A DNA stretch of 64,000 nucleotides from JALORV01 sp963702595 (GCA_963702595.1 CAVPDC010000013.1:124001-188000), one strand, 5' to 3'; positions 35,637 to 45,519 are shown, counted from the stretch's first letter. Notes: generated by a model from the letters alone, not told the origin. Numbers and translations: made by a program.

Positions 35637-36113
35637 CTACTGATAGGCGACCGAGACGACGGCGTACTCGCGCTTGCCGATCGGCGCGAGGACCTCGGCC
35701 ATGTCGCCTTCGGACTTGCCGATCAACGCACGCGCGATGGGGCTCGACACCGAGACCAGTCCGGCCTTGATGTCGGCTTCGTCGTCGCCGACGATCTGGT
35801 ACTTCACGACTTCACCCGATGACTGGTCCTCGAGCTCGACGGTCGCACCGAACACGATGCGCCCGGCGGCATCCACCTTCGTCGGGTCGATGATCTGCAG
35901 GATGCCGAGCTTGCCTTCGAGTTCCTGGATCCGGCCCTCGATGAAGCCCTGACGCTCGCGCGCGGCATCGTATTCGGCGTTCTCCGAAAGGTCGCCCTTT
36001 TCGCGCGCATCCTTGATGGCCTGGATGACGACCGGCCGGTCCACGGCCTTGAGGCGCTGCAGTTCGGCCTTCAGCTTCTCGGCGCCACGTGCTGTGATCG
36101 GTATTCCCGGCAT
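35637..36113 (-). CDS. greA: Transcription elongation factor GreA
   Basis: Cleavage-stimulating factor for paused RNA polymerase. The 158 residues from MPGIPITARGAEKLKAELQ carry the coiled-coil tip DAREKGDLSENAEYDAARERQ and the C-terminal domain with VSVSSPIARALIGKSEGD. Shorter and less basic than the GreB at 8610, with the GDLSENAEY tip typical of GreA. It follows carB in the same direction across a terminator. Preferred start 36113; 36140 would add nine residues. Confidence 0.96.
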   Translation of the reverse strand: MPGIPITARGAEKLKAELQRLKAVDRPVVIQAIKDAREKGDLSENAEYDAARERQGFIEGRIQELEGKLGILQIIDPTKVDAAGRIVFGATVELEDQSSGEVVKYQIVGDDEADIKAGLVSVSSPIARALIGKSEGDMAEVLAPIGKREYAVVSVAYQ

Positions 36114-36132
36114 GACCTGCGAAATCTCCTGG

Positions 36133-36161
36133 AAAAACAAGGCCCCGGCAATGCCGGGGCC
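36133..36161 (-). terminator. Intrinsic terminator after carB
   Basis: GGCCCCGGC (36141-36149) and GCCGGGGCC (36153-36161) form a perfect nine-base stem with a three-base loop. On the minus strand this is followed by TTGTTTTT. It sits between the carB stop and greA start, so it should end or thin out the car transcript before greA. Confidence 0.85.
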
Positions 36162-36218
36162 GCTAGGGCACTCTAGCCAATGCGCCGCGTTCGCGCAACC
36201 GGGCGCCGCCCAGCGGCG

Positions 36219-39200
36219 CTAGGCGTTCAGTCGGCGGTGCAGCCCCTGCAGGTCGTTGACCTCGAGGTGATCGAGGTGCTTCATGCCTTCGATGGCGGCG
36301 CGGCCGCCAGCCATCGTCGTGTAGTAGGTCACCCGCTGCGCCAAAGCGGTCGTCCGGATCGAACGCGAGTCCGCGATCTGGCTGCGCACCTCGCTGACCG
36401 TCGTGATGACGAGCTGGATGTCGCCATTCTTCAGCAGATCGACCACGTGCGGGCGGCCGTCCTTGACCTTGTTGACCGACTTGACCGGAATCCCCGCCTG
36501 CTCGAGCGCCTGCGCCGTGCCGCGCGTGGCGACCAGTTCGTAGCCCATGTCATGCAGCAGCTGCGCGAGGGCAACGACCTTGGGCTTGTCCGAGTCCTTG
36601 ACGCTCAGAAAGACGGCACCCTTTTCCGGCAGCCCGGCGCCCGCGCCGAGTTGTGATTTGAACAGCGCCTCGCCGAAGGTCTGCCCCACCCCCATGACTT
36701 CGCCGGTCGACCGCATCTCGGGGCCCAGCAGGGGATCGACGCCGGGGAACTTCGCAAAGGGGAACACGGCTTCCTTGACCGAGAAATACGGCGGCACGAT
36801 CACATGCGTCACGCCCTGGCGCTCGAAATCGATCCCGGCCATCGCCAGCGCGGCGTACTTGGCCAGGGGCATGCTGGTGGCCTTCGAGACGAAGGGCACC
36901 GTGCGAGAAGCGCGGGGGTTGACCTCGAGCACGTAGATCGTCTCGGCGCCATCGGCGGCAGTCTGGATCGCAAACTGCACGTTCATCAGGCCGATCACGT
37001 TCAGCGCACGCGCCATTTGTTCGGTCTGGCGCTCGAGCTCCGCGATCGTGGCGGCCGAGAGCGAGTACGGCGGAAGCGAGCACGCCGAGTCACCCGAGTG
37101 CACACCGGCCTGTTCGATGTGCTCCATCACACCGCCGATGAGCACGCGCTTGCCATCCGACAGGCAGTCGACGTCGACCTCGATGGCGTCGTCGAGGAAG
37201 TGGTCGAGCAGCACCGGAGAATCGTTGCTGACTTTCACCGCCTCGCGCATGTAGCGCTCGAGGTCACGCGGCTCGTGCACGATATCCATTGCCCGCCCGC
37301 CCAGCACATAGCTGGGGCGGACGACCAGCGGGTAGCCGATCTCCTCGGCCAACTGCAGCGCTTCGGCTTCCGCGCGCGCCGTACGGTTGGGCGGCTGCTT
37401 CAGCGCCAGCTTGTGCAAAAGTTGCTGGAAGCGCTCGCGGTCCTCGGCGATGTCGATCGAGTCCGGGCTGGTGCCGATGATCGGCACGCCGTTGGCCTCG
37501 AGATCGCGCGCTAGCTTCAGCGGCGTCTGGCCGCCGTACTGCACGATGACGCCGAACGGCTTTTCCTTGTCGACGATCTCCAGCACGTCTTCCAGCGTCA
37601 CCGGTTCGAAGTAGAGGCGATCGGACGTGTCGTAGTCGGTCGACACCGTCTCCGGGTTGCAGTTGACCATGATGGTCTCGAACCCGTGGTCGCGCAGCGC
37701 GAAGGCCGCGTGCACACAGCAGTAGTCGAACTCGATGCCCTGCCCGATGCGATTGGGGCCCCCGCCCAGCACGATGACCTTCTTCCTGTCCGTCGGCGCG
37801 GCCTCGCACTCGTCTTCGTAGGTCGAGTACATGTAGGCGGTGGTCGTCGCGAATTCGGCGGCGCAGGTGTCGACACGCTTGAACACCGGGCGCACACCGT
37901 GTGCGACGCGTGCCGCACGTACCTCGGCGGGCGACGCTGCGATCAGCTTGGCAATGCGGCGATCAGAAAAACCCTTGCGCTTCAGGAAGCGCAGGTCCTC
38001 GGCACTGAGCTGGTCCAACGCGCGCCCCTGCAGCCGCCCTTCGATCTGGACGAGTTCCTCGATCTGCGCCAGGAACCACGGGTCGATCGCGGTTTCCTCG
38101 AATACCTCCGAAAGCGTCATGCCGATGCGGAAGGCATCGCCGACGAACCAGATCCGGTCCGGACCCGGCTCGCCGATCTCCTCGACGATCTCGTCGCGAT
38201 CCGTTGTGCGTTCGTCGAGTCCGTCGGAGCCGACTTCGAGGCCGCGCAGCGCCTTCTGGAACGATTCCTGGAACGTGCGCCCAATCGCCATCACCTCGCC
38301 GACCGACTTCATCTGCGTGGTCAGGTGGTTGTCGGCCTGCGGGAACTTCTCGAACGCGAAGCGCGGGATCTTGGTGACGACGTAGTCGATCGTCGGCTCG
38401 AACGACGCCGGCGTCGCCCCGCCCGTGATCTCGTTGCGCAGTTCGTCGAGCGTGTAGCCGACGGCGAGCTTGGCCGCGACCTTGGCAATCGGAAAGCCCG
38501 TCGCCTTGGACGCCAGTGCGGAGGAGCGGCTGACGCGCGGGTTCATCTCGATGACGATCATCCGGCCGTCTTTGGGATCGATCGCGAACTGCACGTTGCT
38601 GCCGCCGGTGTCGACTCCAATCTCGCGCAGGATCGCGATGCTGGCGTCGCGCAACAGCTGGTATTCCTTGTCGGTCAGCGTCTGCGCCGGCGCCACTGTG
38701 ATCGAGTCGCCCGTGTGAATGCCCATCGGGTCGAGGTTCTCGATGGAGCACACGATGATGCAGTTGTCCGCCTTGTCGCGGACGACTTCCATCTCGAACT
38801 CCTTCCAGCCGATCAGCGATTCCTCGATCAGCAACTCGCGCGTGGGCGAGAGGTCCAGCCCGCGCGTGCAGATCGCGACGAACTCCTCCATGTTCCAGGC
38901 AATGCCGCCGCCGGTGCCGCCGAGCGTGAAACTGGGCCGCACGACAACCGGAAAGCCCATCGCCTTCTGCGCGACGAGCGCCTCGTCCATCGTGTGCGCA
39001 ATGCCCGAACGCGCCGAAGCCAGTCCGATGCTGGTCATGGCCTCCTTGAACTTGAGCCGGTCCTCGGCCTTCTCGATCGCCGCCGGCGAAGCGCCAATCA
39101 GTTCGACCCCGTGCTTGTGCAGCACGCCGTTCTTGTAGAGGTCCATCGCGCAGTTCAGCGCCGTCTGCCCTCCCATCGTCGGCAGCACCGCGCTCGGCTT

Positions 39201-39443
39201 CTCCTTGGCGATGATGCGTTCGACCACCTGCCAGGTGATCGGCTCGATGTAGGTTACATCGGCCGTCTCCGGGTCGGTCATGATCGTCGCCGGATTGCTG
39301 TTGACCAGGATGACCTTGTAGCCCTCCTGCTTCAGCGCCTTGCAGGCCTGCGCCCCGGAGTAGTCGAATTCGCAGGCCTGGCCGATGACGATCGGCCCCG
39401 CGCCGATGATCAGGATCGATTTCAGATCGGTGCGTTTAGGCAT
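36219..39443 (-). CDS. carB: Carbamoyl-phosphate synthase large subunit
   Basis: Makes carbamoyl phosphate from bicarbonate, ammonia and ATP for arginine and pyrimidine synthesis. The 1074-residue protein has the two homologous ATP-grasp halves (starts SILIIGAGPIVIGQACEFDY and KVIVLGGGPNRIGQGIEFDY), the SFTLGGTGGGIA and SYVLGGRAMDIV loops, and a C-terminal MGS-like allosteric domain ending in HLEVNDLQGLHRRL. Full length and intact. carA should lie just upstream, but about 1.8 kb with gmhA and a decayed gene separates them here. Confidence 0.97.
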   Translation of the reverse strand: MPKRTDLKSILIIGAGPIVIGQACEFDYSGAQACKALKQEGYKVILVNSNPATIMTDPETADVTYIEPITWQVVERIIAKEKPSAVLPTMGGQTALNCAMDLYKNGVLHKHGVELIGASPAAIEKAEDRLKFKEAMTSIGLASARSGIAHTMDEALVAQKAMGFPVVVRPSFTLGGTGGGIAWNMEEFVAICTRGLDLSPTRELLIEESLIGWKEFEMEVVRDKADNCIIVCSIENLDPMGIHTGDSITVAPAQTLTDKEYQLLRDASIAILREIGVDTGGSNVQFAIDPKDGRMIVIEMNPRVSRSSALASKATGFPIAKVAAKLAVGYTLDELRNEITGGATPASFEPTIDYVVTKIPRFAFEKFPQADNHLTTQMKSVGEVMAIGRTFQESFQKALRGLEVGSDGLDERTTDRDEIVEEIGEPGPDRIWFVGDAFRIGMTLSEVFEETAIDPWFLAQIEELVQIEGRLQGRALDQLSAEDLRFLKRKGFSDRRIAKLIAASPAEVRAARVAHGVRPVFKRVDTCAAEFATTTAYMYSTYEDECEAAPTDRKKVIVLGGGPNRIGQGIEFDYCCVHAAFALRDHGFETIMVNCNPETVSTDYDTSDRLYFEPVTLEDVLEIVDKEKPFGVIVQYGGQTPLKLARDLEANGVPIIGTSPDSIDIAEDRERFQQLLHKLALKQPPNRTARAEAEALQLAEEIGYPLVVRPSYVLGGRAMDIVHEPRDLERYMREAVKVSNDSPVLLDHFLDDAIEVDVDCLSDGKRVLIGGVMEHIEQAGVHSGDSACSLPPYSLSAATIAELERQTEQMARALNVIGLMNVQFAIQTAADGAETIYVLEVNPRASRTVPFVSKATSMPLAKYAALAMAGIDFERQGVTHVIVPPYFSVKEAVFPFAKFPGVDPLLGPEMRSTGEVMGVGQTFGEALFKSQLGAGAGLPEKGAVFLSVKDSDKPKVVALAQLLHDMGYELVATRGTAQALEQAGIPVKSVNKVKDGRPHVVDLLKNGDIQLVITTVSEVRSQIADSRSIRTTALAQRVTYYTTMAGGRAAIEGMKHLDHLEVNDLQGLHRRLNA

Positions 39444-39509
39444 GTGCCGTGCATCCTAGGTTTGGCGCTGCAATGCCGGCGGACCCACCAGCCAACTCGC
39501 ATCTGTGGT

Positions 39510-40630
39510 TCAACTCAGACTCTCCGGAGCAAGCTTTCTGCTCAGGAAGGTGCGGATGTCCTGTGGCTCGACGACCTCGATATCCTCCGCTTCTATGCGG
39601 TCATAGCGCCGCTGCGCTTCGGTCATCGACCGCCGGGGCGCAGACCAGCATGAACAAGGTTTCCTTGATTCCGGTACTGGCAAAGACTCCTGCAGAAAGC
39701 GGGTCTTCTGGATGCCCGACCAGCCTCCTCACCCGACAGGTCCGCCGGACTTGCACTCGACCATGACGATCTGATCGCGCAAGACTCACAAGCAGGTCAA
39801 TGTCGCCACGCGACATCGCTGCGCCCGCAAGAGTGGCCTCGATACTGGACTCGGCTATAAGTCTCGAAGTCCGCTGAAAGCCGGATCAAGCATGTTTTCG
39901 AACACGTGGTACGAATAGGCCTCGAACCAGCCACCAGTGAGCAATGACTGCTGGCGGCGGTCGATTTCGATAGACGCATCATGCAGCCGCTCGTCTTCGG
40001 CAAGCGCCGACTTGCGCAATTCCGCACCACCGCAGTGAGATCGAGTGACAGCTGTCGATTCGGCCGCGCTTGCATCTGTGCATCGCACTTTGTCGCGATA
40101 CCATGGCGAAGCAACAGTGTGAAGAACCCAACGACCGCCCTCGCTTGCCCTTCGTTGAATAAGCGGAACGGTCGGCCGTCGGCCATCAGGGACTTGGTGC
40201 GGGCCCAGAATTTCTTGTAGATCTGAAACTCATCTCCGATCTCTCGCGCAAACGCCAACTCCTCTGCGCTGAACTTCGTGATCGCGGTGAAGTCCAGCGA
40301 TGCCTGATAGAGCCGCTTCAAGCGTCGCGCTGCGCTCCTGCGACGAGTTCGTCGAATCTTTGCACGTTCGAGCCGGCCGGGCGGCAAGGACATCCCAATG
40401 CGCCGCGGCTGACCGAGCATCGATTGTCACCTACATTCCAGCGCCGTCAGGTCCAGGTAGTTTTCGCTGAACTGTGGCGCATCAGGTGCAACAGCGCGTT
40501 GGATGCGACCGAACCAATTGCCTAAGCGAGCGCCTGTGCTTTCTGGCCGAGCTGCGGGTGTCGATGCGCGCAAGGCTGTCGAATATGCCCCGACAAGTTT
40601 GCGGAGATCAGCGACCAGGTCGACCTTCAA
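39510..40630 (-). pseudogene. Decayed nuclease-like gene (possible DUF1887 type)
   Basis: Pieces of one protein scattered over frames on the minus strand. From 40630: DLVADLRKLVGAYSTALRAS and ENYLDLTALE, an in-frame TGA at 40427-40429, then FSAEELAFAREIGDEFQIYK and FNEGQARAVVGFFTLLLRHG. After a frame change comes QQSLLTGGWFEAYSYHVFEN. After further frame changes come RGDIDLLVSL, then QIVMVECKSGGP, and finally YDRIEAEDIEVVEPQDIRTF to a stop at 39510. A GGW(F/L)E-Y motif, Asp in DIDLLV and ECKSG resemble the PD-(D/E)XK nuclease domain of DUF1887 (Card1/Can2) proteins; a CARF domain was not recognised. At least four breaks mean it is not functional as written. Confidence 0.5.
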
Positions 40631-41248
40631 GAAGTGGCGCTCGACGGCTCAGACATCGTGTAGTTCTGTGACGCGAGCTTCCGCTCGACCAGTTCGATGA
40701 GAATGTGAATGACCTTGATATGCAGCTCCTGCACCCGGTCGGCATAGCGACCGCCCGGCGTAACCAGCGCGATGTCTGCGAGCTCGGTGATCGGCGTGGC
40801 TGGCGCGCCCGGTCAGCGCGATCACCTTCATGCCAAGACCCTTGGCCGCCTGTGCCGCGGCCACGACGTTGCGACTGGTGCCGCTGGTCGTGATCGCGAG
40901 CAGGACGTCGCCTGCACGCCCGTGGGCCTCGATGAAGCGCGCAAATACACGCTCGTACCCATAGTCGTTGCCGACGCAGGTGAGATGGCCCGGATCACTG
41001 ATCGCCAGCGCCGCATAGCCGCGACGATCGTCACGGAACCGGCCCGTCAGTTCCTCGGCAAAGTGCATGGCGTCGCACATCGAGCCGCCGTTGCCGCACG
41101 AGTAGGCGCGGCCGCCGGCAGCAAAGGTTTCGGCCAGCATGACCCCCGCCTGCGCGATGCGCTCGAGCATCGCGGTGTCGGATTGCAGACGCGACAGGCT
41201 GTCGGCCGCCTCGGCCAGGGTGCGCTGAACGTCATCCACGCCGCTCAT
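40627..41248 (-). pseudogene. gmhA: Phosphoheptose isomerase, frameshifted near the C-terminus
   Basis: SIS-domain isomerase converting sedoheptulose 7-phosphate to D-glycero-D-manno-heptose 7-phosphate for LPS core heptose. Conserved GmhA blocks: YSCGNGGSMCDAMHFAEELT, SDPGHLTCVGNDYGYERVF and ITTSGTSRNVVAAAQAAKG. After IALTGR, near 40800-40815, the frame shifts by one base; the new frame gives ITELADIALVTPGGRYADRV and QELHIKVIHILIELVERKL, the expected ending, to a stop at 40627. Corrected length is about 206 residues. The ATG overlaps the carA stop by four bases. DiaA is related, but the Cys/His/Asp pattern favours GmhA. Confidence 0.85.
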
Positions 41249-42423
41249 CGCGCCTCCATCGACGCGATAAAGCGATCGAAGAGATCCTGGATGTCGTGCG
41301 GACCGGGACTGGCCTCGGGGTGGCCCTGGAAACAGAAGGCCGGCGCATCGGTCAGCGCGAAGCCCTGAAGCGAGCCGTCGAAGAGCGACACATGCGTGAC
41401 CTTGGTGTTGGCCGGCAGCGACTTTTCGTCCACCGCGAAGCCGTGGTTCTGGCTGGTGATGTAAACGCGCTTCGTCTCGACATCCAGGACCGGATGGTTG
41501 GCGCCGTGGTGGCCGAATTTCATCTTCAGCGTACGTCCGCCCACGGCGAGCCCCATGATCTGGTGGCCGAGACAGATTCCGAAGGTCGGCACCCGCCGCG
41601 CGATGAACGCGCGCGCCGCCTCGATGGCGTAGCTGCAGGGCTCCGGATCACCTGGACCGTTGGAGAGGAAGATTCCGTCAGGACCGAGCTTCAGGGCTTC
41701 GGCGGCCGGCGTCTGAGCCGGCACGACAGTGATGCGGCAACCTCTGTCAGCCATCAGCCGCAGGATGTTGCGCTTGACGCCGAAGTCATAGGCGACGACG
41801 TGAAAGCGTGTCGCTTCCGGCGTGACGTGCCCGGGCGTGCCGTCGGCCCGCGCCAGGCGCCAGCTGCCCTCGCCCCATGCATAAGGCGCCGCTGTGGTCA
41901 CAACCTTTGCGAGATCCTGCCCGGCCATTCCGGGATAGGCACGGGCACGCGCGTGCGCGGCCTTCACCATGGCCTCGGACAACATCGCGCCCTCGGCCGT
42001 GGCAACGATGCATCCGGCCTGCGCACCCTTTTCACGCAGGATGCGAGTGAGCTTGCGCGTGTCGATATCTGCGATCCCGACAATGCCGTGCGCGCGCAGG
42101 TAGGTCGGAAGGTCGCGTTGCATACGGAAGTTCGACGCACGCAGGGGCACGTCGCGCACGATCAGCCCCGCGGCAAACACCCGTGAGGCTTCCTCGTCTT
42201 CGTCGTTGACACCGGTGTTGCCGATGTGCGGATACGTGAGCGTGACGATCTGCCCGGCGTAGGACGGGTCGGTCAGGACTTCCTGGTACCCGGTGATGGC
42301 CGTGTTGAACACGACTTCGCCCAGGGTTTCTCCGGCAGCGCCGATTGAGCGGCCGCGAAAGACCGTTCCGTCGGCCAGCACGAGGGCCGCGACGGGGCGC
42401 GGATCGACGATCAGGGGGGACAA
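41245..42423 (-). CDS. carA: Carbamoyl-phosphate synthase small subunit
   Basis: Glutaminase subunit that supplies ammonia to CarB. The 392 residues contain the N-terminal CPSase domain (GETLGEVVFNTAITGYQEVL) and a class I glutamine amidotransferase domain with the nucleophile in FGICLGHQIMGLAVGG and catalytic His/Glu in FQGHPEASPGPHD. Intact. It is followed by gmhA with a four-base overlap and not directly by carB. A TATAAT box lies about 125 bases upstream. Confidence 0.96.
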   Translation of the reverse strand: MSPLIVDPRPVAALVLADGTVFRGRSIGAAGETLGEVVFNTAITGYQEVLTDPSYAGQIVTLTYPHIGNTGVNDEDEEASRVFAAGLIVRDVPLRASNFRMQRDLPTYLRAHGIVGIADIDTRKLTRILREKGAQAGCIVATAEGAMLSEAMVKAAHARARAYPGMAGQDLAKVVTTAAPYAWGEGSWRLARADGTPGHVTPEATRFHVVAYDFGVKRNILRLMADRGCRITVVPAQTPAAEALKLGPDGIFLSNGPGDPEPCSYAIEAARAFIARRVPTFGICLGHQIMGLAVGGRTLKMKFGHHGANHPVLDVETKRVYITSQNHGFAVDEKSLPANTKVTHVSLFDGSLQGFALTDAPAFCFQGHPEASPGPHDIQDLFDRFIASMEAR

Positions 42424-42546
42424 ACGGGCTCCTTATCGCCAGAACCGGCGGTCCGAGGCGACTGCCGGTATCCGGCTTGCGATATGCGGGTCGGAAACCG
42501 AGGAAACCGCTCCACTACCGCAAAATGGCTACCGATAAACTGCGAA

Positions 42547-42552
42547 ATTATA
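42547..42552 (-). promoter_or_regulatory. Perfect TATAAT -10 box upstream of carA
   Basis: Minus strand reads AAGATATAATTTCG; TATAAT is an exact consensus -10. It lies in the 163-base spacer between the divergent carA and transaldolase genes, and would give a carA leader of about 115 bases. No convincing -35 was found. A coincidental match is possible. Confidence 0.35.
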
Positions 42553-42586
42553 TCTTGCCGTCACTGCGCGAGCATTCGACCCCTGC

Positions 42587-43531
42587 ATGTCGCCACTGTT
42601 GGAGGGCCTGAAGCGCCACACCACAATCGTCGCGGACACCGGCGAGCTGGCGGCTATCGAGCGGCTGCGGCCGCGTGACGCCACGACAAATCCCTCGCTG
42701 ATCCTGAAGGCGGCGCAGAAGCCCGAGTACCGCCCGCTGGTGGCCGATGCCCTGCAAAGCGGCGCGGGTGACAGCCTCGAGAGGCGCCTGGACCACGTGC
42801 TCGTGGCGTTCGGAGCGCGCATCCTGGAGCTGATCCCCGGGCGTGTCTCGACCGAAGTCGATGCGCGGCTTTCCTTCGACACCCGAGCCACGATCGAGCG
42901 GGCCCGGCGCCTGATCGATCTCTACGCTCGGCGCGGCGTCGACCCTACGCGCGTGCTGATCAAGATCGCAGCCACGTGGGAAGGGGTGCGTGCGGCCGAG
43001 GTGCTCGAACGCGAGGGTATCCACTGCAACATCACCCTGCTTTTCTCGGTCGCTCAGGCGGTTGCGGCGGCACAGGCCGGAGCAACGCTCATTTCCCCAT
43101 TCGTCGGGCGGATCTACGACTGGCATCGCAAGGCAGCGGGCAGCGCGTGGGACAACACGGCAATGGCAGGCGCGAACGATCCGGGCGTACGCTCGGTCCG
43201 TGCCATCCATGCGCGCCTGAAGGGTGCCGGCTATGGCACTGAGATCATGGGGGCGAGCTTCCGCAATGCCGGGCAGATCCTCGCGCTGGCCGGCTGCGAT
43301 CTCCTGACGATCAGCCCCGAGCTGCTGGATGAACTCGCGGGAGCCACCGGCGATGTTCCGCGTGCTCTGACTGCGCCCGACACGAGGCATGACGAACCGC
43401 AGCTTGCGGAGGCTGCCTTCCGCTATTCCCTGAACGACGATGCGATGGCGGTCGAGAAACTGGCGGAGGGCATCCGCGTCTTTGCGGCCGACTCGCGGCG
43501 CCTCGAAGAGTTGATCGCTGCGGCGGACTGA
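42587..43531 (+). CDS. tal: Transaldolase
   Basis: Non-oxidative pentose phosphate pathway enzyme moving a dihydroxyacetone unit from sedoheptulose 7-phosphate to glyceraldehyde 3-phosphate. The 314-residue protein is the TalB type, with DATTNPSLILKA at the start, GRVSTEVDARLSFD, the Schiff-base lysine in VLIKIAATWEGVRAA, NITLLFS and SPFVGRIYDW. Full length. It is divergent from carA and three bases upstream of the rhomboid gene. Confidence 0.96.
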   Translation: MSPLLEGLKRHTTIVADTGELAAIERLRPRDATTNPSLILKAAQKPEYRPLVADALQSGAGDSLERRLDHVLVAFGARILELIPGRVSTEVDARLSFDTRATIERARRLIDLYARRGVDPTRVLIKIAATWEGVRAAEVLEREGIHCNITLLFSVAQAVAAAQAGATLISPFVGRIYDWHRKAAGSAWDNTAMAGANDPGVRSVRAIHARLKGAGYGTEIMGASFRNAGQILALAGCDLLTISPELLDELAGATGDVPRALTAPDTRHDEPQLAEAAFRYSLNDDAMAVEKLAEGIRVFAADSRRLEELIAAAD

Positions 43532-43534
43532 ACG

Positions 43535-45142
43535 ATGCTGATCATTCCCTACCAGACGCGCTTCACGGCAAAGTCCCTGCCGTGGGTCACGCTCGCGCTG
43601 GTGGCGATCAACCTGCTCGTGTACATCGTCCTGCAGGCCGGCGACAACAAGGCCTACGAACGGGCCGCCGACTACTACTTCAGCGTCCAATTGCCGCAGG
43701 TAGAGCTGCCCCGCTACGCCGCCCATCTGGAGCGACGCGGCGACCGCCGGGCGATGCAGGTCCTGAGCGTGATCCGGTCCGGTCCGAGCCCCGACGAGGC
43801 GCGCGCCGTGCTGATGGTCATGCAGCGCGATCGCGCATTCATGCACGACATGAAGGCCGGGCGCGTCGTGCGTACCGACGAACCCGCCTACCCCGCCTGG
43901 CGCGAACAACGCGACCGCTTTCAGGATCTGATGTCGCAGGTCTTCGTCCAGCGCTTCGCACTGGAGCCGGAATCGGCCGACCTGGTGCGGCTCTTCACCT
44001 ACCAGTTCCTGCATGGCGATGCGGTGCACCTGCTTGGCAACATGGCGATACTTCTGCTCGCCGGGCCGTTCGCGGAGGCGGCACTGGGGCGCTGGCGATT
44101 CCTGCTGGCCTATCTGGCCAGTGGCGCTCTTGCCGGAGCCGTGCATTTGCTCGTCAGCAGCCAGGGACTGATCGGGGCGTCCGGGTCGATTGCCGGAACG
44201 ATGGCCATGGTGGCCGTGCTGTACGGCAAGCGCAAGGTGCCCGTCTTCTACTGGCTCTTCGTCTACTTCAATACCGCCCGCCTGCCGGCGCTGCTGCTGC
44301 TGCCGGTCTGGATCGCCCTCGAGGCCGTGCAGTGGGCGCTGTCGCCGAGCGACCGCGTGGCCTATGACGTGCATCTGGCAGGCTTCATCGCCGGGGCCGC
44401 CATCGCGTGGCTGCTGAAGCCTGCCGATGCCGGCAAGGTCGACCGCATACTCGACGAGCAATACGCCGCGGCGCCCGCGGAACGCAAGTCGACTCTGCTG
44501 ACGGAGGCACGCCAGGCCGCTGCCAAGCTGGACACGCGGCGGGCCGCCTCCGCCTATGGCGAGTTGCTGCAGGAGGATCCCACCAACACGCAGTACGCCA
44601 CGGCCTACTTCAACATGGCCCTGCTCGGGCGCGACAAGGAAACGCTGGCTGACGCCGCGTTGCGCGCGCTCTGGATACGCACTCGCCATGCCCGCACCGA
44701 GCTGCGGCCCATCTACACGCAGATGAGCCAACCGCATGTGCTGGCGGTGCTACCGGTCGACGAACAGCTGCGGCTGGCGCGCCGCCTGGTCGCCACGCGC
44801 GAGGACGCGTCGGCTTTGCGCGTGCTCGACGGCCTGCTGGGCGACGGCACGATGCGCAACCTGTATGGCCGCCAGCTGGCCGACTGCCTGCTCGGACTCT
44901 TCACGACTTACTCGCGACACGGCTTGCGCCAGCAGGCGGACCAGGTCAGGCAGCGACTGTCGCAGCACTTTCCGTCGCCAGGAACCCTCGGCGGCATCGC
45001 CCCCAACCGCGAGCCGCCGCTCACCGTCCGCGGCGCGACCACGCGCGGCCTCCACCCGCGCGGCAACCCCGCGACCGTGCCCGCATCGGACCTCGAACTC
45101 GATCTCGACACGCGTATGCACACGAGGTGGGGGGACCAGTGA
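43535..45142 (+). CDS. Rhomboid-family intramembrane serine protease with long C-terminal helical region
   Basis: A 535-residue protein. Residues 15-35 form a first membrane helix, then an unusual soluble insert of about 110 residues with many charged helices, then the rhomboid core: YQFLHGDAVHLLGNM (about 156-170), the nucleophile Ser216 in GASGSIAGT and His280 in YDVHLAGFIAGAA, giving the Ser/His dyad. Residues 300-480 look like TPR-type helices (LLTEARQAAAKL, YFNMALLGRDKETLADAALR). The polar tail is Thr/Pro/Arg-rich. The substrate is unknown. It may be co-transcribed with tal and faces another membrane/TPR gene. Confidence 0.82.
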   Translation: MLIIPYQTRFTAKSLPWVTLALVAINLLVYIVLQAGDNKAYERAADYYFSVQLPQVELPRYAAHLERRGDRRAMQVLSVIRSGPSPDEARAVLMVMQRDRAFMHDMKAGRVVRTDEPAYPAWREQRDRFQDLMSQVFVQRFALEPESADLVRLFTYQFLHGDAVHLLGNMAILLLAGPFAEAALGRWRFLLAYLASGALAGAVHLLVSSQGLIGASGSIAGTMAMVAVLYGKRKVPVFYWLFVYFNTARLPALLLLPVWIALEAVQWALSPSDRVAYDVHLAGFIAGAAIAWLLKPADAGKVDRILDEQYAAAPAERKSTLLTEARQAAAKLDTRRAASAYGELLQEDPTNTQYATAYFNMALLGRDKETLADAALRALWIRTRHARTELRPIYTQMSQPHVLAVLPVDEQLRLARRLVATREDASALRVLDGLLGDGTMRNLYGRQLADCLLGLFTTYSRHGLRQQADQVRQRLSQHFPSPGTLGGIAPNREPPLTVRGATTRGLHPRGNPATVPASDLELDLDTRMHTRWGDQ

Positions 45143-45156
45143 GGGCTTCGCTCCTC

Positions 45157-45189
45157 GTGTACGCGAGCCCTTCGGGCTCGCACGTGCAC
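45157..45189 (+). repeat. Bulged-hairpin element, copy 3 (after rhomboid gene)
   Basis: GTGTACGC, stem GAGCCC, loop TTC, stem GGGCTC, then GCACGTGCAC. The outer arms pair over eight positions (one T-G) around an AC bulge on the right side. It starts 14 bases after the stop codon and is oriented with the gene. Confidence 0.6.
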
Positions 45190-45476
45190 TCGGAGCGGCA
45201 CGATTCTCGCTGCGCGAGAACCGCTCAAGACTGATCAGTCGGCTGCGCTCCGGAGCGGCCGCGCGCTCCGCCGAGTTTCAATTACACGGCACTCTCCCTA
45301 TCCCTCTCGCGAAGCGAGAGGGAAGTAGGCACTCCTCCCTGCGCCCTCCTCGCCCGGCGAGGGGGGAAAGAAAATTCTGGCACTGCGAGGAACATCGCGG
45401 GGTGGAGTGCCCGTCTTTGTACTTCGGCGGAGCGCGCGGCCGCTCCGGAGCGCAGCCGACTAACTATTCGGAGCGA

Positions 45477-45519
45477 GTGCACGTGCAATGGCCCGACTGT
45501 GTCGGGCCATTGCGTACAC
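45477..45519 (-). repeat. Bulged-hairpin element, copy 4 (after the TPR gene)
   Basis: Read on the minus strand: GTGTACGC, stem AATGGCCCGAC, loop ACA, stem GTCGGGCCATT, then GCACGTGCAC. The arms are identical to copies 3 and 5, while the inner stem is completely different and longer (11 pairs). It starts nine bases after the minus-strand stop at 45529. Confidence 0.6.

Noticed and set aside
42548..44737. Minus-strand open frame of 729 codons opposite transaldolase and rhomboid genes
   Set aside because: Antisense to two well-identified genes; low-complexity Arg/Gln/His content and no motifs.
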